Part shown: positions 8,637-16,556 of the stretch, in pieces
Layout: the number at the start of each line of letters is the position of its first letter
Position numbering within the stretch: the stretch's first letter is position 1
From: Microvirga flocculans ATCC BAA-817
GTDB lineage: Bacteria; Pseudomonadota; Alphaproteobacteria; Rhizobiales; Beijerinckiaceae
NCBI RefSeq assembly: GCF_000518665.1
Contig: NZ_JAEA01000013.1
Location: 1-64,000, forward strand
Direction of reading: 5' to 3'
DNA length: 64,000 nt
The notes under the pieces: generated by a model
What the model saw: the letters and a program-made list of their open reading frames with translations, nothing else
What the model was told of the DNA's origin: nothing
Database searches by the model: none
Made by a program: the position numbers and the translations under genes

Positions 8637-10322
8637 ATGGAATATATCGTTTCAGCTCTTCGCAACAATCCGGAACTCGCGATCTTCCTGACGATTGCCG
8701 TGGGCTTTCTGATCGGCCGATTGAAGTTCGGCAGCTTCAGCCTCGGGATTGTTGTCGGTTGTCTCCTGGCCGGCGTTCTCATTGGCCAGCTCGACATCAA
8801 GGTTTCCCCGCTCGTGAAGACGATCTTCTTCGATCTCTTTCTCTTCACGACAGGCTACAAGGTCGGGCCGCAATTCTTTCGCGGACTGAAGAGCGACGCG
8901 ATCCCACAGATGGCGTTGACTGTCGTCGTGTGCGTTTCCTGCCTGCTGACAGCCTTCCTGCTGTCGAGGCTCCTGGGCTATGACGTCGGCACCGCAGCGG
9001 GATTGCTGGCCGGTGCCTTCTCGGAATCGACTGTCATCGGCACTGCCGGCGAAGCCATCCAGCGTCTTTCGTTGCCGGAAGCAGAGCGGACCGCTCTCGT
9101 CAACAACATCCCCGTTGCCTATGCCGTGACCTACCTTGTCGGAACGGCTGCGCTCGTCTGGTACATCCCGACCATCGGCCCCAAGCTCATGGGGATCAGC
9201 CTCAAGAAGGAAGCAGAGCGGATGCGAGCCGAATCCGGCACAGTCAGCGAAACTGCGGAAGGCGTTATGTCAGCGGCCCGCTCTTACGACATTCGCGCCT
9301 ATCGGGTGGCCAACCCGCAACTCTTCGACAAGACGATTTCCGAAATCGAAAAGCTTCCTAAAGAGGCTCGCGTCTTTATCCTTCGCGTTCGTCGCGGCGA
9401 TGAGATCCTAGAATCCGCTCCGGATCTCGTCATCTGCGAAGGCGATGTGATTGCCATCATCGGCAGACAGGAAATTCATGCCCTACGTGGAGATGTCATC
9501 GGCCCCGAGGTCAGCGACATGGCTTTGCTCGACATTCCCGTCGAGGCCCTGGACGTAGTCGTTACCAATCGCAATCTGGATGGCAAGACGCTGGGTGACC
9601 TGGCGCGCCGCGAATATTCGCGCGGTGTCTATCTCTCCAAGTTCACACGATCCGGTGTCGAGATGCCGATTTCACCAGACAGCCTGATCGACCGGGGCGA
9701 CGTGATGCGCCTGATCGGCCCCCTGCCCGAGGTCGAACGTGCAGCGAAGGAGCTGGGCTATCCCGACAGGCATACCTCGGCAACCGATATGATCTTCGTC
9801 GGAATCGGCATCTTCCTCGGCGGCCTGATCGGCATTTACTCGGTTGTCGTCTGGGGCGTCCCTCTTACGCTCACCGCTAGCGGCGGCGCCTTGATCATGG
9901 GCCTCGTGTTCGGCTGGCTCCGCTCGGTCTATCCAATCTTCGGCCGCATTCCCGAGCCTGCCATCTGGATCTTCGACACGGTCGGGCTTTGCATGTTTAT
10001 TGGTATCGTGGGTTTGAGCGCAGGCCCCAGCTTCATTTCAGGTTTGCAGAGAACAGGGTTGAGCCTCGCCCTCGTCGGCCTCGTATCGGCCCTGCTGCCC
10101 CACACCCTCGGCATCCTTTTTGGTCGTTATATCCTGAAGATGAACCCACTCATCGTTCTCGGCGCATGTGCCGGTGCCGGCACCATTACGGCAGCTCTGC
10201 GCACCGTTCAGGACGAGGCGCAAAGCAGCATCCCGGCGCTCGGCTACACGGTCCCCTACGCTATCGGAAACATACTCCTGACGGCGTGGGGGCCTGTCAT
10301 CGTCGCCATGATGGCTCTCTGA
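8637..10322 (+). CDS. AspT-like amino acid antiporter, second copy
   Basis: The 561-residue product has the same plan as its neighbour: membrane half at about 5-180, RCK_C-like soluble centre at about 205-380 (DLVICEGDVIAIIG), membrane half at about 385-561. The first-half motif is AGLLAGAFSESTVIG and the second-half motif GACAGAGTITAAL, different in detail from the first copy, so this is an old duplication. GGGAGGAG precedes the ATG at an ideal distance. Two adjacent, diverged copies suggest either a hetero-oligomeric transporter or two exchangers with different substrates serving the same decarboxylase. Confidence 0.88.
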   Translation: MEYIVSALRNNPELAIFLTIAVGFLIGRLKFGSFSLGIVVGCLLAGVLIGQLDIKVSPLVKTIFFDLFLFTTGYKVGPQFFRGLKSDAIPQMALTVVVCVSCLLTAFLLSRLLGYDVGTAAGLLAGAFSESTVIGTAGEAIQRLSLPEAERTALVNNIPVAYAVTYLVGTAALVWYIPTIGPKLMGISLKKEAERMRAESGTVSETAEGVMSAARSYDIRAYRVANPQLFDKTISEIEKLPKEARVFILRVRRGDEILESAPDLVICEGDVIAIIGRQEIHALRGDVIGPEVSDMALLDIPVEALDVVVTNRNLDGKTLGDLARREYSRGVYLSKFTRSGVEMPISPDSLIDRGDVMRLIGPLPEVERAAKELGYPDRHTSATDMIFVGIGIFLGGLIGIYSVVVWGVPLTLTASGGALIMGLVFGWLRSVYPIFGRIPEPAIWIFDTVGLCMFIGIVGLSAGPSFISGLQRTGLSLALVGLVSALLPHTLGILFGRYILKMNPLIVLGACAGAGTITAALRTVQDEAQSSIPALGYTVPYAIGNILLTAWGPVIVAMMAL

Positions 10323-10355
10323 GAGGGAAAAGACCCGGTGCCGGAGGGATTCCGG

Positions 10356-10682
10356 ATGCCCCTGGATGCAACGATCGGTGTTCCTGTTGCGATCGCCTTG
10401 AGCGAGCTGATGTTCGCGACCGGGAACGGCGCAAAGCTCGCCGATATTACTCCGCAATTCGCGATTTGCGGTTGATCGAAAAGGCCTGTCTTGTCAATTA
10501 TGTTGCAGTCCCGGCCGCCGCTATCGCTCTCGTTCTGCTCTATTAATCCCGGGCCGATGCTGGCAGCAGTCTTTCTGTTCCTAGCCGTTTGTCCCTGGAC
10601 GCCCTACAGGCCGCCTCTGACGGCTCTTGTTGGCGTCCGCCGTGACCCAGATCCGCTTCCAGTCCCAAGTAATCGGGTATGA
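10356..10682 (+). pseudogene. Frameshifted remnant of a bile acid:Na+ symporter-type (BASS) membrane protein
   Basis: Three successive frames join into one BASS-like N-terminus. Frame A from ATG 10356 reads TIGVPVAIALSELMFATGNG..LADI, frame B reads RDLRLIEKACLVNYVAVPAAAIALVLLY up to about 10545, and frame C reads INPGPMLAAVFLFLAVCP...PPLTAL. The order and spacing fit the first three membrane helices of that family, so at least two frameshifts have occurred (near 10446 and 10540), and the rest of the gene is missing. It lies 33 bp behind the second AspT-like gene on the same strand and may once have been part of that operon. A second relic of the same N-terminus occurs at 22247-22346. Confidence 0.7.
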
Positions 10683-10753
10683 GCTATATGAACGGGCATC
10701 CTACACCTGACGCGGATAGAATCCGTCCTGAAGGCGATAGGGTCTAAAAGCGA

Positions 10754-11092
10754 TCATTCCTTGAGGCCGGCTCCGCCATTCAAGGACTTCGTGCAGATGG
10801 TCATCAGTTTGCCCATCTCAGCATTGTAGTCGCGCAGGGTTTCCTCCATCCAGCGTGACTGGATTGCCGCGATGTCCGCGATGTTCTTGCAACCCATGAT
10901 CTCGCGGGTTGTCGCGGCGTCCTTCTAAAGGCGCATTGAGACGAAGCCGATCATCTCGCGTTGACATTCGGCGGTTGCCGTAAACCAGGTTTCAGTGGCC
11001 TTTGCCTGCGCCTGATTGTTACCACTCAACAGGGCAATTTCCTGTGCGCTGCGCAATGTGTCAGACATTGTTCTTTTCGCTGCCGTGGCCAT
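10754..11092 (-). pseudogene. Phasin-family gene interrupted by one in-frame amber codon
   Basis: Read from ATG 11092 (preceded by GAGGATGAAAC), the frame gives a 112-residue phasin-like protein: MATAAKRTMSDTL at the start, then SGNNQAQAKATETWF, EIMGCKNIADIAAIQSRWMEET and LRDYNAEMGKLMTI. These are hallmarks of granule-binding phasins. The only interruption is TAG at 10927-10925, about residue 56, where CAG is likely ancestral. Everything after it stays in frame to TGA at 10754. It is the last gene of the pta-ackA-DUF3141 operon. The decay looks recent. A sequencing error or amber suppression are alternatives. Confidence 0.8.
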
Positions 11093-11121
11093 GTTTCATC
11101 CTCGCTGGTTTAGATCATTTC

Positions 11122-11523
11122 TCAGAATGAGAGGGTTGTTCTCACTTGCTCCAGGCGACTGAGGGCAAAATCCGCCTCCCTGCGGGCTTTGTCGTCGCGC
11201 ATGCCCTCGCGCATGGTTTCCAGGCGGAGGATCTCCTCGTTGAGGCTCTCGCGGGTGAGCTCTTCAGGAGGCAGAGCTCGCTCGACCAAAAGTGTGACGC
11301 TGTCGCCAGTGATCTGGGCGAACCCGCCACGGACAAAAGCGCGGTGCCCGTGTCCCTGAACGTCAGTGATCGCAACGATGCCTGGGTTAAGCATCACCAT
11401 GGTCGGCACATGCCCGGGCATGACCGTCATGTCGCCCTCGGTTGCAGGGAGCATCACCGCCCGCACCTCACCGGAGAACAAGATCCGCTCCGGCGAAATC
11501 AGCTCGAATAGGATAGCGGCCAT
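11122..11523 (-). CDS. atpC: Solitary F-type ATP synthase epsilon subunit
   Basis: The 133 residues match the F1 epsilon subunit over its full length: an N-terminal beta-sandwich (FELISPERILFSGEVRAVMLP, EGDMTVMPGHVP) and a C-terminal helical hairpin from about residue 88 (LPPEELTRESLNEEILRLE). GGGAGG precedes the ATG. No other ATPase subunit gene is nearby; it sits between the HlyD-like gene (23 bp) and the broken phasin in a metabolic operon. It is therefore probably a second copy, either a relic of a lost accessory ATPase operon or a modulator of the main enzyme. Function outside an ATPase operon is unproven. Confidence 0.88.
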   Translation of the reverse strand: MAAILFELISPERILFSGEVRAVMLPATEGDMTVMPGHVPTMVMLNPGIVAITDVQGHGHRAFVRGGFAQITGDSVTLLVERALPPEELTRESLNEEILRLETMREGMRDDKARREADFALSRLEQVRTTLSF

Positions 11524-11546
11524 AGCATTCCTCCCTGCTGTTGATG

Positions 11547-12785
11547 TCAGTGTCCGCCACCGAGCACGAGCGTCTGGATCGGGTATAGCAGCGCCTGGAT
11601 GCGCAGGATCATGGCATGCACGAGACCAACACCGTCCACCACATGGAGAACGACCCGCCGCATCGTGCTGGTCTCGGGGGCAATGATTTCTTCGTGATTG
11701 CTGGTATAGGCATTGACGATGCAGCTGCTGCCAGGGGTGACGCCTTCGAACCCGCCCTCGTAGAGGGGTTCAAGGAAAACAAAGATGGTTCCCGGCCGCG
11801 TCACCTGCTGCGGGTCGACCAACTGTTCGCCGCTGCGGAACTGGCCCGCTGCGATAAAATCCTGCACACCGGTGACAACCATCGGGATCACCGTCCAGGG
11901 CTTCGACGCGCAGGCGGCCTCGGCCACCATGCCGACTTTCATGACCTGGGCTTCGACTTGCCCGAAACCGGCCTGCAGGCGGCCCTGCCCGGCACCCTCC
12001 GGAATCAGGACCCCCGCCGGACGCATGAGCGGGTTGACGATGTCGCCCACTCGCAGCGTGAACTGCTCAACCCGACCGCTCACACCGGCACGGATGACGG
12101 TCTTCGACAGATCCACCTCGGCCTGAGACAGCTCGGCCTCGGCGCTGGCCTTCTGAGCAGGGAGAAACGTGGAGAGTTGCGCCTCGGCCTGCTGTTTAGC
12201 GGCGGTGGCCGCGTCGATGCTGCCTTGGCGGCCCTGCACGGCAACCTGCAGCCGTTCGATATCCCGCGTGGCCACGGCGCCCGGGTTGCGCCGATAGATC
12301 TCCTGCTTGGTCTCAAGCTCATCGACAGCCTGCTGATAGGCGCTCCTGGCTTCCTGGAGCTTTCCCTCGGCCGCCTGGATGTCAGCCTGAGCGACCACCA
12401 TGGCGGCGTCGGTCTCGGCAATCTTGCGACGGGCCGTCTCAGCAGCCGCCTCCTGTTTCGAGCTGTCCAGACGGAAGATCGGTGCACCCTGTTTGACCGG
12501 GCCGCTCACGCCGTCGACGTAGATTTCAGCCACACGCCCGTTGGTCTCGGGCAGGATCGGGATGGTGCGGAAGAACGCCGTGGCGTTCGTTGTCGCCGGG
12601 TGGTTGTAGAAGACGGTCGTGATCAGCCCGATGGTGAGCATCAGGCATAAGACGATTCCCCACCTCAATTCGAACCACACTGAGTAGAGCGTAATCTCCT
12701 TGCCAAGCCGCTTGCCCTGGCCATAACGGCGGTAGAGATAGTCCGGCAGGATCGTCAGCATCGAGCAGAGTAAAAGCTCAAGCAT
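11547..12785 (-). CDS. HlyD/EmrA-type membrane-fusion protein
   Basis: The product is a periplasmic adaptor anchored by one N-terminal helix (about residues 35-60, WGIVLCLMLTIGLITTVFY). A lipoyl-like segment follows (NGRVAEIYVDG, VKQGAPIFRLD), then a long alpha-helical hairpin (about 110-250, rich in Ala, Glu and Gln) and a beta-barrel region (VIRAGVSGRVEQFTLRVGDIV). ATG 12785 is chosen because AGGAG lies just upstream; a frame open further upstream runs into the previous gene. It overlaps the preceding small membrane gene by 8 nt. The pair resembles E. coli YibH-YibI in layout, with no dedicated transporter or outer-membrane factor next to it. Confidence 0.85.
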   Translation of the reverse strand: MLELLLCSMLTILPDYLYRRYGQGKRLGKEITLYSVWFELRWGIVLCLMLTIGLITTVFYNHPATTNATAFFRTIPILPETNGRVAEIYVDGVSGPVKQGAPIFRLDSSKQEAAAETARRKIAETDAAMVVAQADIQAAEGKLQEARSAYQQAVDELETKQEIYRRNPGAVATRDIERLQVAVQGRQGSIDAATAAKQQAEAQLSTFLPAQKASAEAELSQAEVDLSKTVIRAGVSGRVEQFTLRVGDIVNPLMRPAGVLIPEGAGQGRLQAGFGQVEAQVMKVGMVAEAACASKPWTVIPMVVTGVQDFIAAGQFRSGEQLVDPQQVTRPGTIFVFLEPLYEGGFEGVTPGSSCIVNAYTSNHEEIIAPETSTMRRVVLHVVDGVGLVHAMILRIQALLYPIQTLVLGGGH

Positions 12786-13248
12786 GGGACTGCTCCTTCG
12801 CTGTGCGGGGCAAGGCGATGGTCTTGGGCACTTCGACGGTGCCCTCGCCCCGCGAGACGGAGGCAATGCTGTCGTCCGGGGCCTCGTCTGCACCCTTGCC
12901 TGGCGGGACGCCGGCGATCCTCTCAAGAGATCCGGCCATCCTGTTGAGCGTGCCTCCAAAGTCAGGGATATCGATCAGCGCGAGCAGCAGCCCGATCACC
13001 CAGAAGATATGCATGTGGGTGAACAGAGCCAGAAGGCCCAGCACAGCGACGATTTCGAACTGGAGCTTGTGGCCCCTATGGGCGATCCGCTCGGGCAGCG
13101 TATGCAACCGCAGGAATAGCAACCCGACCGCCAGCACGGAGAGCACCAGAAACACCGCCATGATCACCATAAGAACATCGGTCCCGCCAGGTGCGGGGAT
13201 AAAGATCGGCAGATTGTGGGGTGCGGCAGCGTTGAGCGATGCGGTCAT
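12778..13248 (-). CDS. Small inner-membrane protein paired with the HlyD-like adaptor (possibly DUF3302/YibI-like)
   Basis: The 156-residue protein has three predicted membrane segments (about 24-46, 64-80 and 82-95: VLMVIMAVFLVLSVLAVGLLFL, IVAVLGLLALFTHMHIFWVIGLLLALI) and a polar C-terminal tail. The motif LHTLPERIAHRGHK between the first two helices resembles the YibI/DUF3302 group, judged from memory only. Its ATG overlaps the stop of the CoA-transferase B gene (ATGA), and its own end overlaps the HlyD-like gene, so all three are translationally coupled. It probably forms an envelope complex with the adaptor; the transported compound is unknown. Confidence 0.7.
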   Translation of the reverse strand: MTASLNAAAPHNLPIFIPAPGGTDVLMVIMAVFLVLSVLAVGLLFLRLHTLPERIAHRGHKLQFEIVAVLGLLALFTHMHIFWVIGLLLALIDIPDFGGTLNRMAGSLERIAGVPPGKGADEAPDDSIASVSRGEGTVEVPKTIALPRTAKEQSHA

Positions 13249-13946
13249 ATGGCCTCTCCCGTGGACGGTGTTTCGACGGCTCCGGACGCAGCCATCGAGG
13301 TTATTGACTTGGACAGTTCAGGGGATATCGTGAGTTCGGCCTCCGTCGCGGCGACGACCTCCTCGACCGTGACGCCATTCTGTGTCTCCAGAAGTGTGGC
13401 CCTGCCATCCGGGAAGCCGATCACCGCGAGTTCCGTGACGACAAGATCCACCGGCCGGTCCGACGTGAGCGGCAACGAGCATTCTCGGACGATCTTCGAA
13501 CGGCCCTTCGCAGTGTGGTGCATGGCCACGATAACGCGCTTTGCCCCGGCTACAAGGTCCATGGCGCCGCCCATGCCAGGCACCATCTTGCCTGGCACCA
13601 TCCAATTGGCGAGGCGTCCGTGCTGGTCGACCTGCAGACCGCCGAGCACCGTCAGGTCGAGATGTCCGCCCCGGATCAGGCCGAAGGACATCGCGCTGTC
13701 GAAGGTGGACGCGCCAGGCAGAGCGGTGACAGGTTTTCCGCCGGCGTCGGTCAACCACGGGAGTGCCATGCCGGGCTCAGGCACGGGGCCTGTGCCGATG
13801 AGGCCGTTCTCCGACTGGAAGAAGACGTGAGTGTTCTTGGGAACGAAATTGGCAACGAGCGTCGGAACGCCGATGCCGAGATTGACCAGCATTCCGTTCC
13901 GCAGCTCCTGCGCGATCCGTTTGGCAATGAGGGATTGCGCATCCAT
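13245..13946 (-). CDS. scoB: 3-oxoacid CoA-transferase, subunit B
   Basis: Class I CoA-transferases move CoA between acyl donors, and the B subunit carries the catalytic glutamate, here in SENGLIG at about residue 46. Other family features are GIGVPTLV near the N-terminus, GGHLDLTVLGG and MGGAMDLVAGA. ATG 13946, four bases after the stop of subunit A, is preferred over a TTG at 13964 inside it. The C-terminus is about 20 residues longer than usual and ends in a Ser/Ala-rich tail. With subunit A, Pta and AckA it fits acetate/acetoacetyl-CoA exchange. Confidence 0.92.
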   Translation of the reverse strand: MDAQSLIAKRIAQELRNGMLVNLGIGVPTLVANFVPKNTHVFFQSENGLIGTGPVPEPGMALPWLTDAGGKPVTALPGASTFDSAMSFGLIRGGHLDLTVLGGLQVDQHGRLANWMVPGKMVPGMGGAMDLVAGAKRVIVAMHHTAKGRSKIVRECSLPLTSDRPVDLVVTELAVIGFPDGRATLLETQNGVTVEEVVAATEAELTISPELSKSITSMAASGAVETPSTGEAI

Positions 13947-13950
13947 GGCG

Positions 13951-14598
13951 TCAGCCTTTCGCAATGAGGTAATCGACGACTGGAGCCGGAGTCATGACAT
14001 GGTCCGGCGAGACCACCCCGATAGGCACGATGTTCTCCGCCTGAACAATGACGATGTCCGCAGCCATAGCCATCAGCGGATTGAAGTTACGCGCCGTGAG
14101 GACGTAAGAAAGATTGCCCAGGTAATCGGCGATAAAGGCATGGACGAGCGCGAAGTCGGCCCGCAGCGCGGGCTCCAACAGATAGTCGCGGCCATCGACC
14201 GCAATCTTCTGCTTGCCCTCCTCAGCGACCGTGCCGATGCCGGTCGCAGTCAGAATGCCACCAAGGCCGAAGCCTCCAGCGCGAATGCGCTCGGCGAGCG
14301 TGCCTTGTGGAACGAGATCCACCTGTAAACTGCCCGCGAGCATCTGCTGCTGCGTCTCGGGATTGAGACCGATGTGGCTCACGATCACCCGTCGCAGGAG
14401 TTTGGCCGTGATCAGCTTGCCAATGCCGGTGCCCGGTGCTGCGGTGTCGTTGGCGATGACCGTCAAATCACCTTTCTGCTGCCGCACGAGCTCGTCGACC
14501 AGCGGCTCCGGCGTCCCGACGCCCATGAATCCGCCGACCATCAGGGTGGCTCCGGCCGGGATCATCGAAACAGCATCCTGCAGGTCGATCGTTCTCAT
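13951..14598 (-). CDS. scoA: 3-oxoacid CoA-transferase, subunit A
   Basis: The protein carries the CoA-binding signature of class I CoA-transferase alpha subunits (ATLMVGGFMGVGTPEPLVDEL at about 16-36) and the later GGFGLGGILTATGIGT and SYVLTARNFNPLMA segments. At 216 residues it is full length. GAGGAG is placed well before ATG 14598; the longer open frame has no ribosome site and would overlap the AI-2E gene. The gene starts 10 bp after the AI-2E stop and ends 4 bp before subunit B. Together they form an SCOT/AtoDA-type enzyme using succinyl- or acetyl-CoA. Confidence 0.92.
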   Translation of the reverse strand: MRTIDLQDAVSMIPAGATLMVGGFMGVGTPEPLVDELVRQQKGDLTVIANDTAAPGTGIGKLITAKLLRRVIVSHIGLNPETQQQMLAGSLQVDLVPQGTLAERIRAGGFGLGGILTATGIGTVAEEGKQKIAVDGRDYLLEPALRADFALVHAFIADYLGNLSYVLTARNFNPLMAMAADIVIVQAENIVPIGVVSPDHVMTPAPVVDYLIAKG

Positions 14599-14608
14599 CG
14601 CGCGCTCC

Positions 14609-15709
14609 TCATCGTGCGGTATCGCCGGCGCGACCCCAGTCCTGGAACAGGGTGTAGGCGACCGCGAGCAGGACTGGGCCAAGGAAGACGCCAATGATTC
14701 CGAAGGTCAGGAGGCCGCCGAGCACGCCGAGCAAGATCAGGACCATCGGCATTCGAATGCCGCGGCTGATCAGGTACGGTCGCAGGACGTTGTCGAGGTT
14801 CCCAACGAAAAGCCCGTTCCACACCATCACGAACACGGCCCAGCCCGTATGACCGCCGGACATCAGCCACAGGCCCGCCGGCAGCCAGAGCAATAGGAGC
14901 CCCATGGGCACGAGGGTCAGGATCACACCCAGGGCGCCAAGCACGATGGCGCCGGGAACGCCTGCCAGCCAGAAGCTGAAACCGAGCAGGATGCCCTGGA
15001 CCAGCGCGGTGCCGAGGACCCCGTTGACCACGCTCTTGATCGTGGCTCCCGCCGCCTTGAGCACGTGCCGGGCCCGCCAGCCGCCCAGACGTGCCATCGC
15101 CCATTCGAGCCGCCGCTCCACGTAGGCGCCGTCGCGGTAAAGGAAAAAGGCCAACATGATGGCGAAGGCGACCTGAAGCGTCCCGGAAAGGAGCGTCCCG
15201 CCCTGGCGGAGAGCCCATTCCCGTACCGGCCCCACGTAGGGTGCCAGTGCCGGCCCGAGCCCATGGCCCTGTTGCGACGCCTCGAGCCAGACCCGTTGCG
15301 CCTCTTGGCCGACCAAGGGCACGCGTCCCAGCCAAGCGGGCGGCGGCAGCCCCTGATCGACGGTGGATCGGATGACCGCGGCGAGCCGGGCGACATCATC
15401 CGCCAGATTTGCGCCCAAGGCCAGCAGCGGGAGCACGAGCAGACCAGCGGTCATCAATGTCATGAGCAGAGCCGCGGCGGTCGGTCGCCGGCCCAGCCGC
15501 TTATCGGCCTTCTGAAACAGGGACCACGTGGACACGCACAGAGTGACGGCGAGAAAGATGGCGTTGAGGAACGGCGTCAAGACATAGATGCAGCCGACGG
15601 CCAGCATCAGAAGAAGCACGAGCCCGAGCGCCTTCTCCACGTACGATGCCTCGGGAGAATCCGTCCGTTGCCGACTTTTTATTGCGTCGCGTGAATCCAC
15701 TGAACGCAC
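14609..15709 (-). CDS. AI-2E/PerM-family permease
   Basis: This membrane protein has about eight hydrophobic helices in the layout of the UPF0118/AI-2E family: two near the N-terminus (VLLLMLAVGCIYVLTPFLNAIFLAV), one near 90, and a C-terminal bundle containing GILLGFSFWLAGVPGAIVLG and LGVLGGLLTFGIIGVFLGPVLLAV. The family includes AI-2 exporters and Na+/H+ antiporters, so the substrate is unknown. I set the start at GTG 15709, which has AGAGGA before it; a longer frame opens at 15781 inside fabI. It belongs to the pta-to-phasin operon. Confidence 0.85.
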   Translation of the reverse strand: MRSVDSRDAIKSRQRTDSPEASYVEKALGLVLLLMLAVGCIYVLTPFLNAIFLAVTLCVSTWSLFQKADKRLGRRPTAAALLMTLMTAGLLVLPLLALGANLADDVARLAAVIRSTVDQGLPPPAWLGRVPLVGQEAQRVWLEASQQGHGLGPALAPYVGPVREWALRQGGTLLSGTLQVAFAIMLAFFLYRDGAYVERRLEWAMARLGGWRARHVLKAAGATIKSVVNGVLGTALVQGILLGFSFWLAGVPGAIVLGALGVILTLVPMGLLLLWLPAGLWLMSGGHTGWAVFVMVWNGLFVGNLDNVLRPYLISRGIRMPMVLILLGVLGGLLTFGIIGVFLGPVLLAVAYTLFQDWGRAGDTAR

Positions 15710-15749
15710 GGCTCTTTCCTCTCCGTAGATGCTCCCGTATGAAGGCTTC

Positions 15750-16556
15750 TCAAGCCATGATGCTGAGCCCGCCGTCGACATAGGTAGTCGTCCCGGTGAG
15801 CCGGCGGGCGAACGGCGTCGTCAGATAAGCGGCCGTGAGACCCACATCGTCGATGTCGACCAGCTCGCCGATGGGGGCCCGTTCGATGGCCTCGGTAAGA
15901 AGGACGTCAAAGTCCGTAAGACCGGAGGCCGCCCGGGTCTTCAAAGGGCCCGGCGAAACGGCGTGCACCCGGATATGTTTGTCGCCTAATTCGTAAGCGA
16001 GGTAGCGGACGGCGCTTTCCAATGCCGCCTTCACGGGGCCCATAAGGTTGTAGTTCGGAACCACCTTGTTGGCACCGTGATAGCTCATCGCCAGGAGCGT
16101 CCCGCCTTCGGGCATCAGAGGTTCGGCGAGCCGCGCCATGCGGATGAACGAGTGGCACGAGATGTCCATCGCCACCTTGAACCCTTCAGAGGAGCTGTCG
16201 ATGAGACGCCCTTGCAGGTCCTGCTTCGGCGCGAACGCGATGGAATGGAGCGCGATGTCGAGGCTGCCCCAGCTCTCGCGGATCTGCGAGAAGACCGCTT
16301 CGAGCTCGCCGTCCAGCCCCACGTCGCATGGTGCGAAGATCGAGGCTCCAAGCTCATTGGCGAGTGGCTCGACATAGGGCCGGGCCTTTTCGTTGAGGTA
16401 AGTAACGACAAGGTCTGCTCCGAGCTGGCGGAAGACCCTGGCGCACCCATAGGCAATCGAATGCTCGTTGGCGATGCCAAGGATGAGAGCCCGTTTTCCT
16501 CTTAGGATCTTCGATTGGATGGCTGCTTTGAGGAATTCCGTCGGTTGATCGCTCAT
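15750..16556 (-). CDS. fabI: Enoyl-[acyl-carrier-protein] reductase, FabI type
   Basis: The 268-residue protein is a divergent short-chain dehydrogenase of the FabI group. It has the modified nucleotide motif GIANEHSIAYG, the IAFAPKQDLQGR strand, and the catalytic Tyr...Lys spacing in YNLMGPVKAAL, with the C-terminal AVSPGPLKTRAASG loop and GTTTYVDGGLSIMA end. It reduces the enoyl-ACP double bond with NAD(P)H in fatty acid synthesis. Its ATG overlaps the stop of the DUF3141 gene (ATGA). Its place in an acetate/PHA-type operon suggests a second FabI for altered redox conditions rather than the housekeeping copy. Confidence 0.92.
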   Translation of the reverse strand: MSDQPTEFLKAAIQSKILRGKRALILGIANEHSIAYGCARVFRQLGADLVVTYLNEKARPYVEPLANELGASIFAPCDVGLDGELEAVFSQIRESWGSLDIALHSIAFAPKQDLQGRLIDSSSEGFKVAMDISCHSFIRMARLAEPLMPEGGTLLAMSYHGANKVVPNYNLMGPVKAALESAVRYLAYELGDKHIRVHAVSPGPLKTRAASGLTDFDVLLTEAIERAPIGELVDIDDVGLTAAYLTTPFARRLTGTTTYVDGGLSIMA

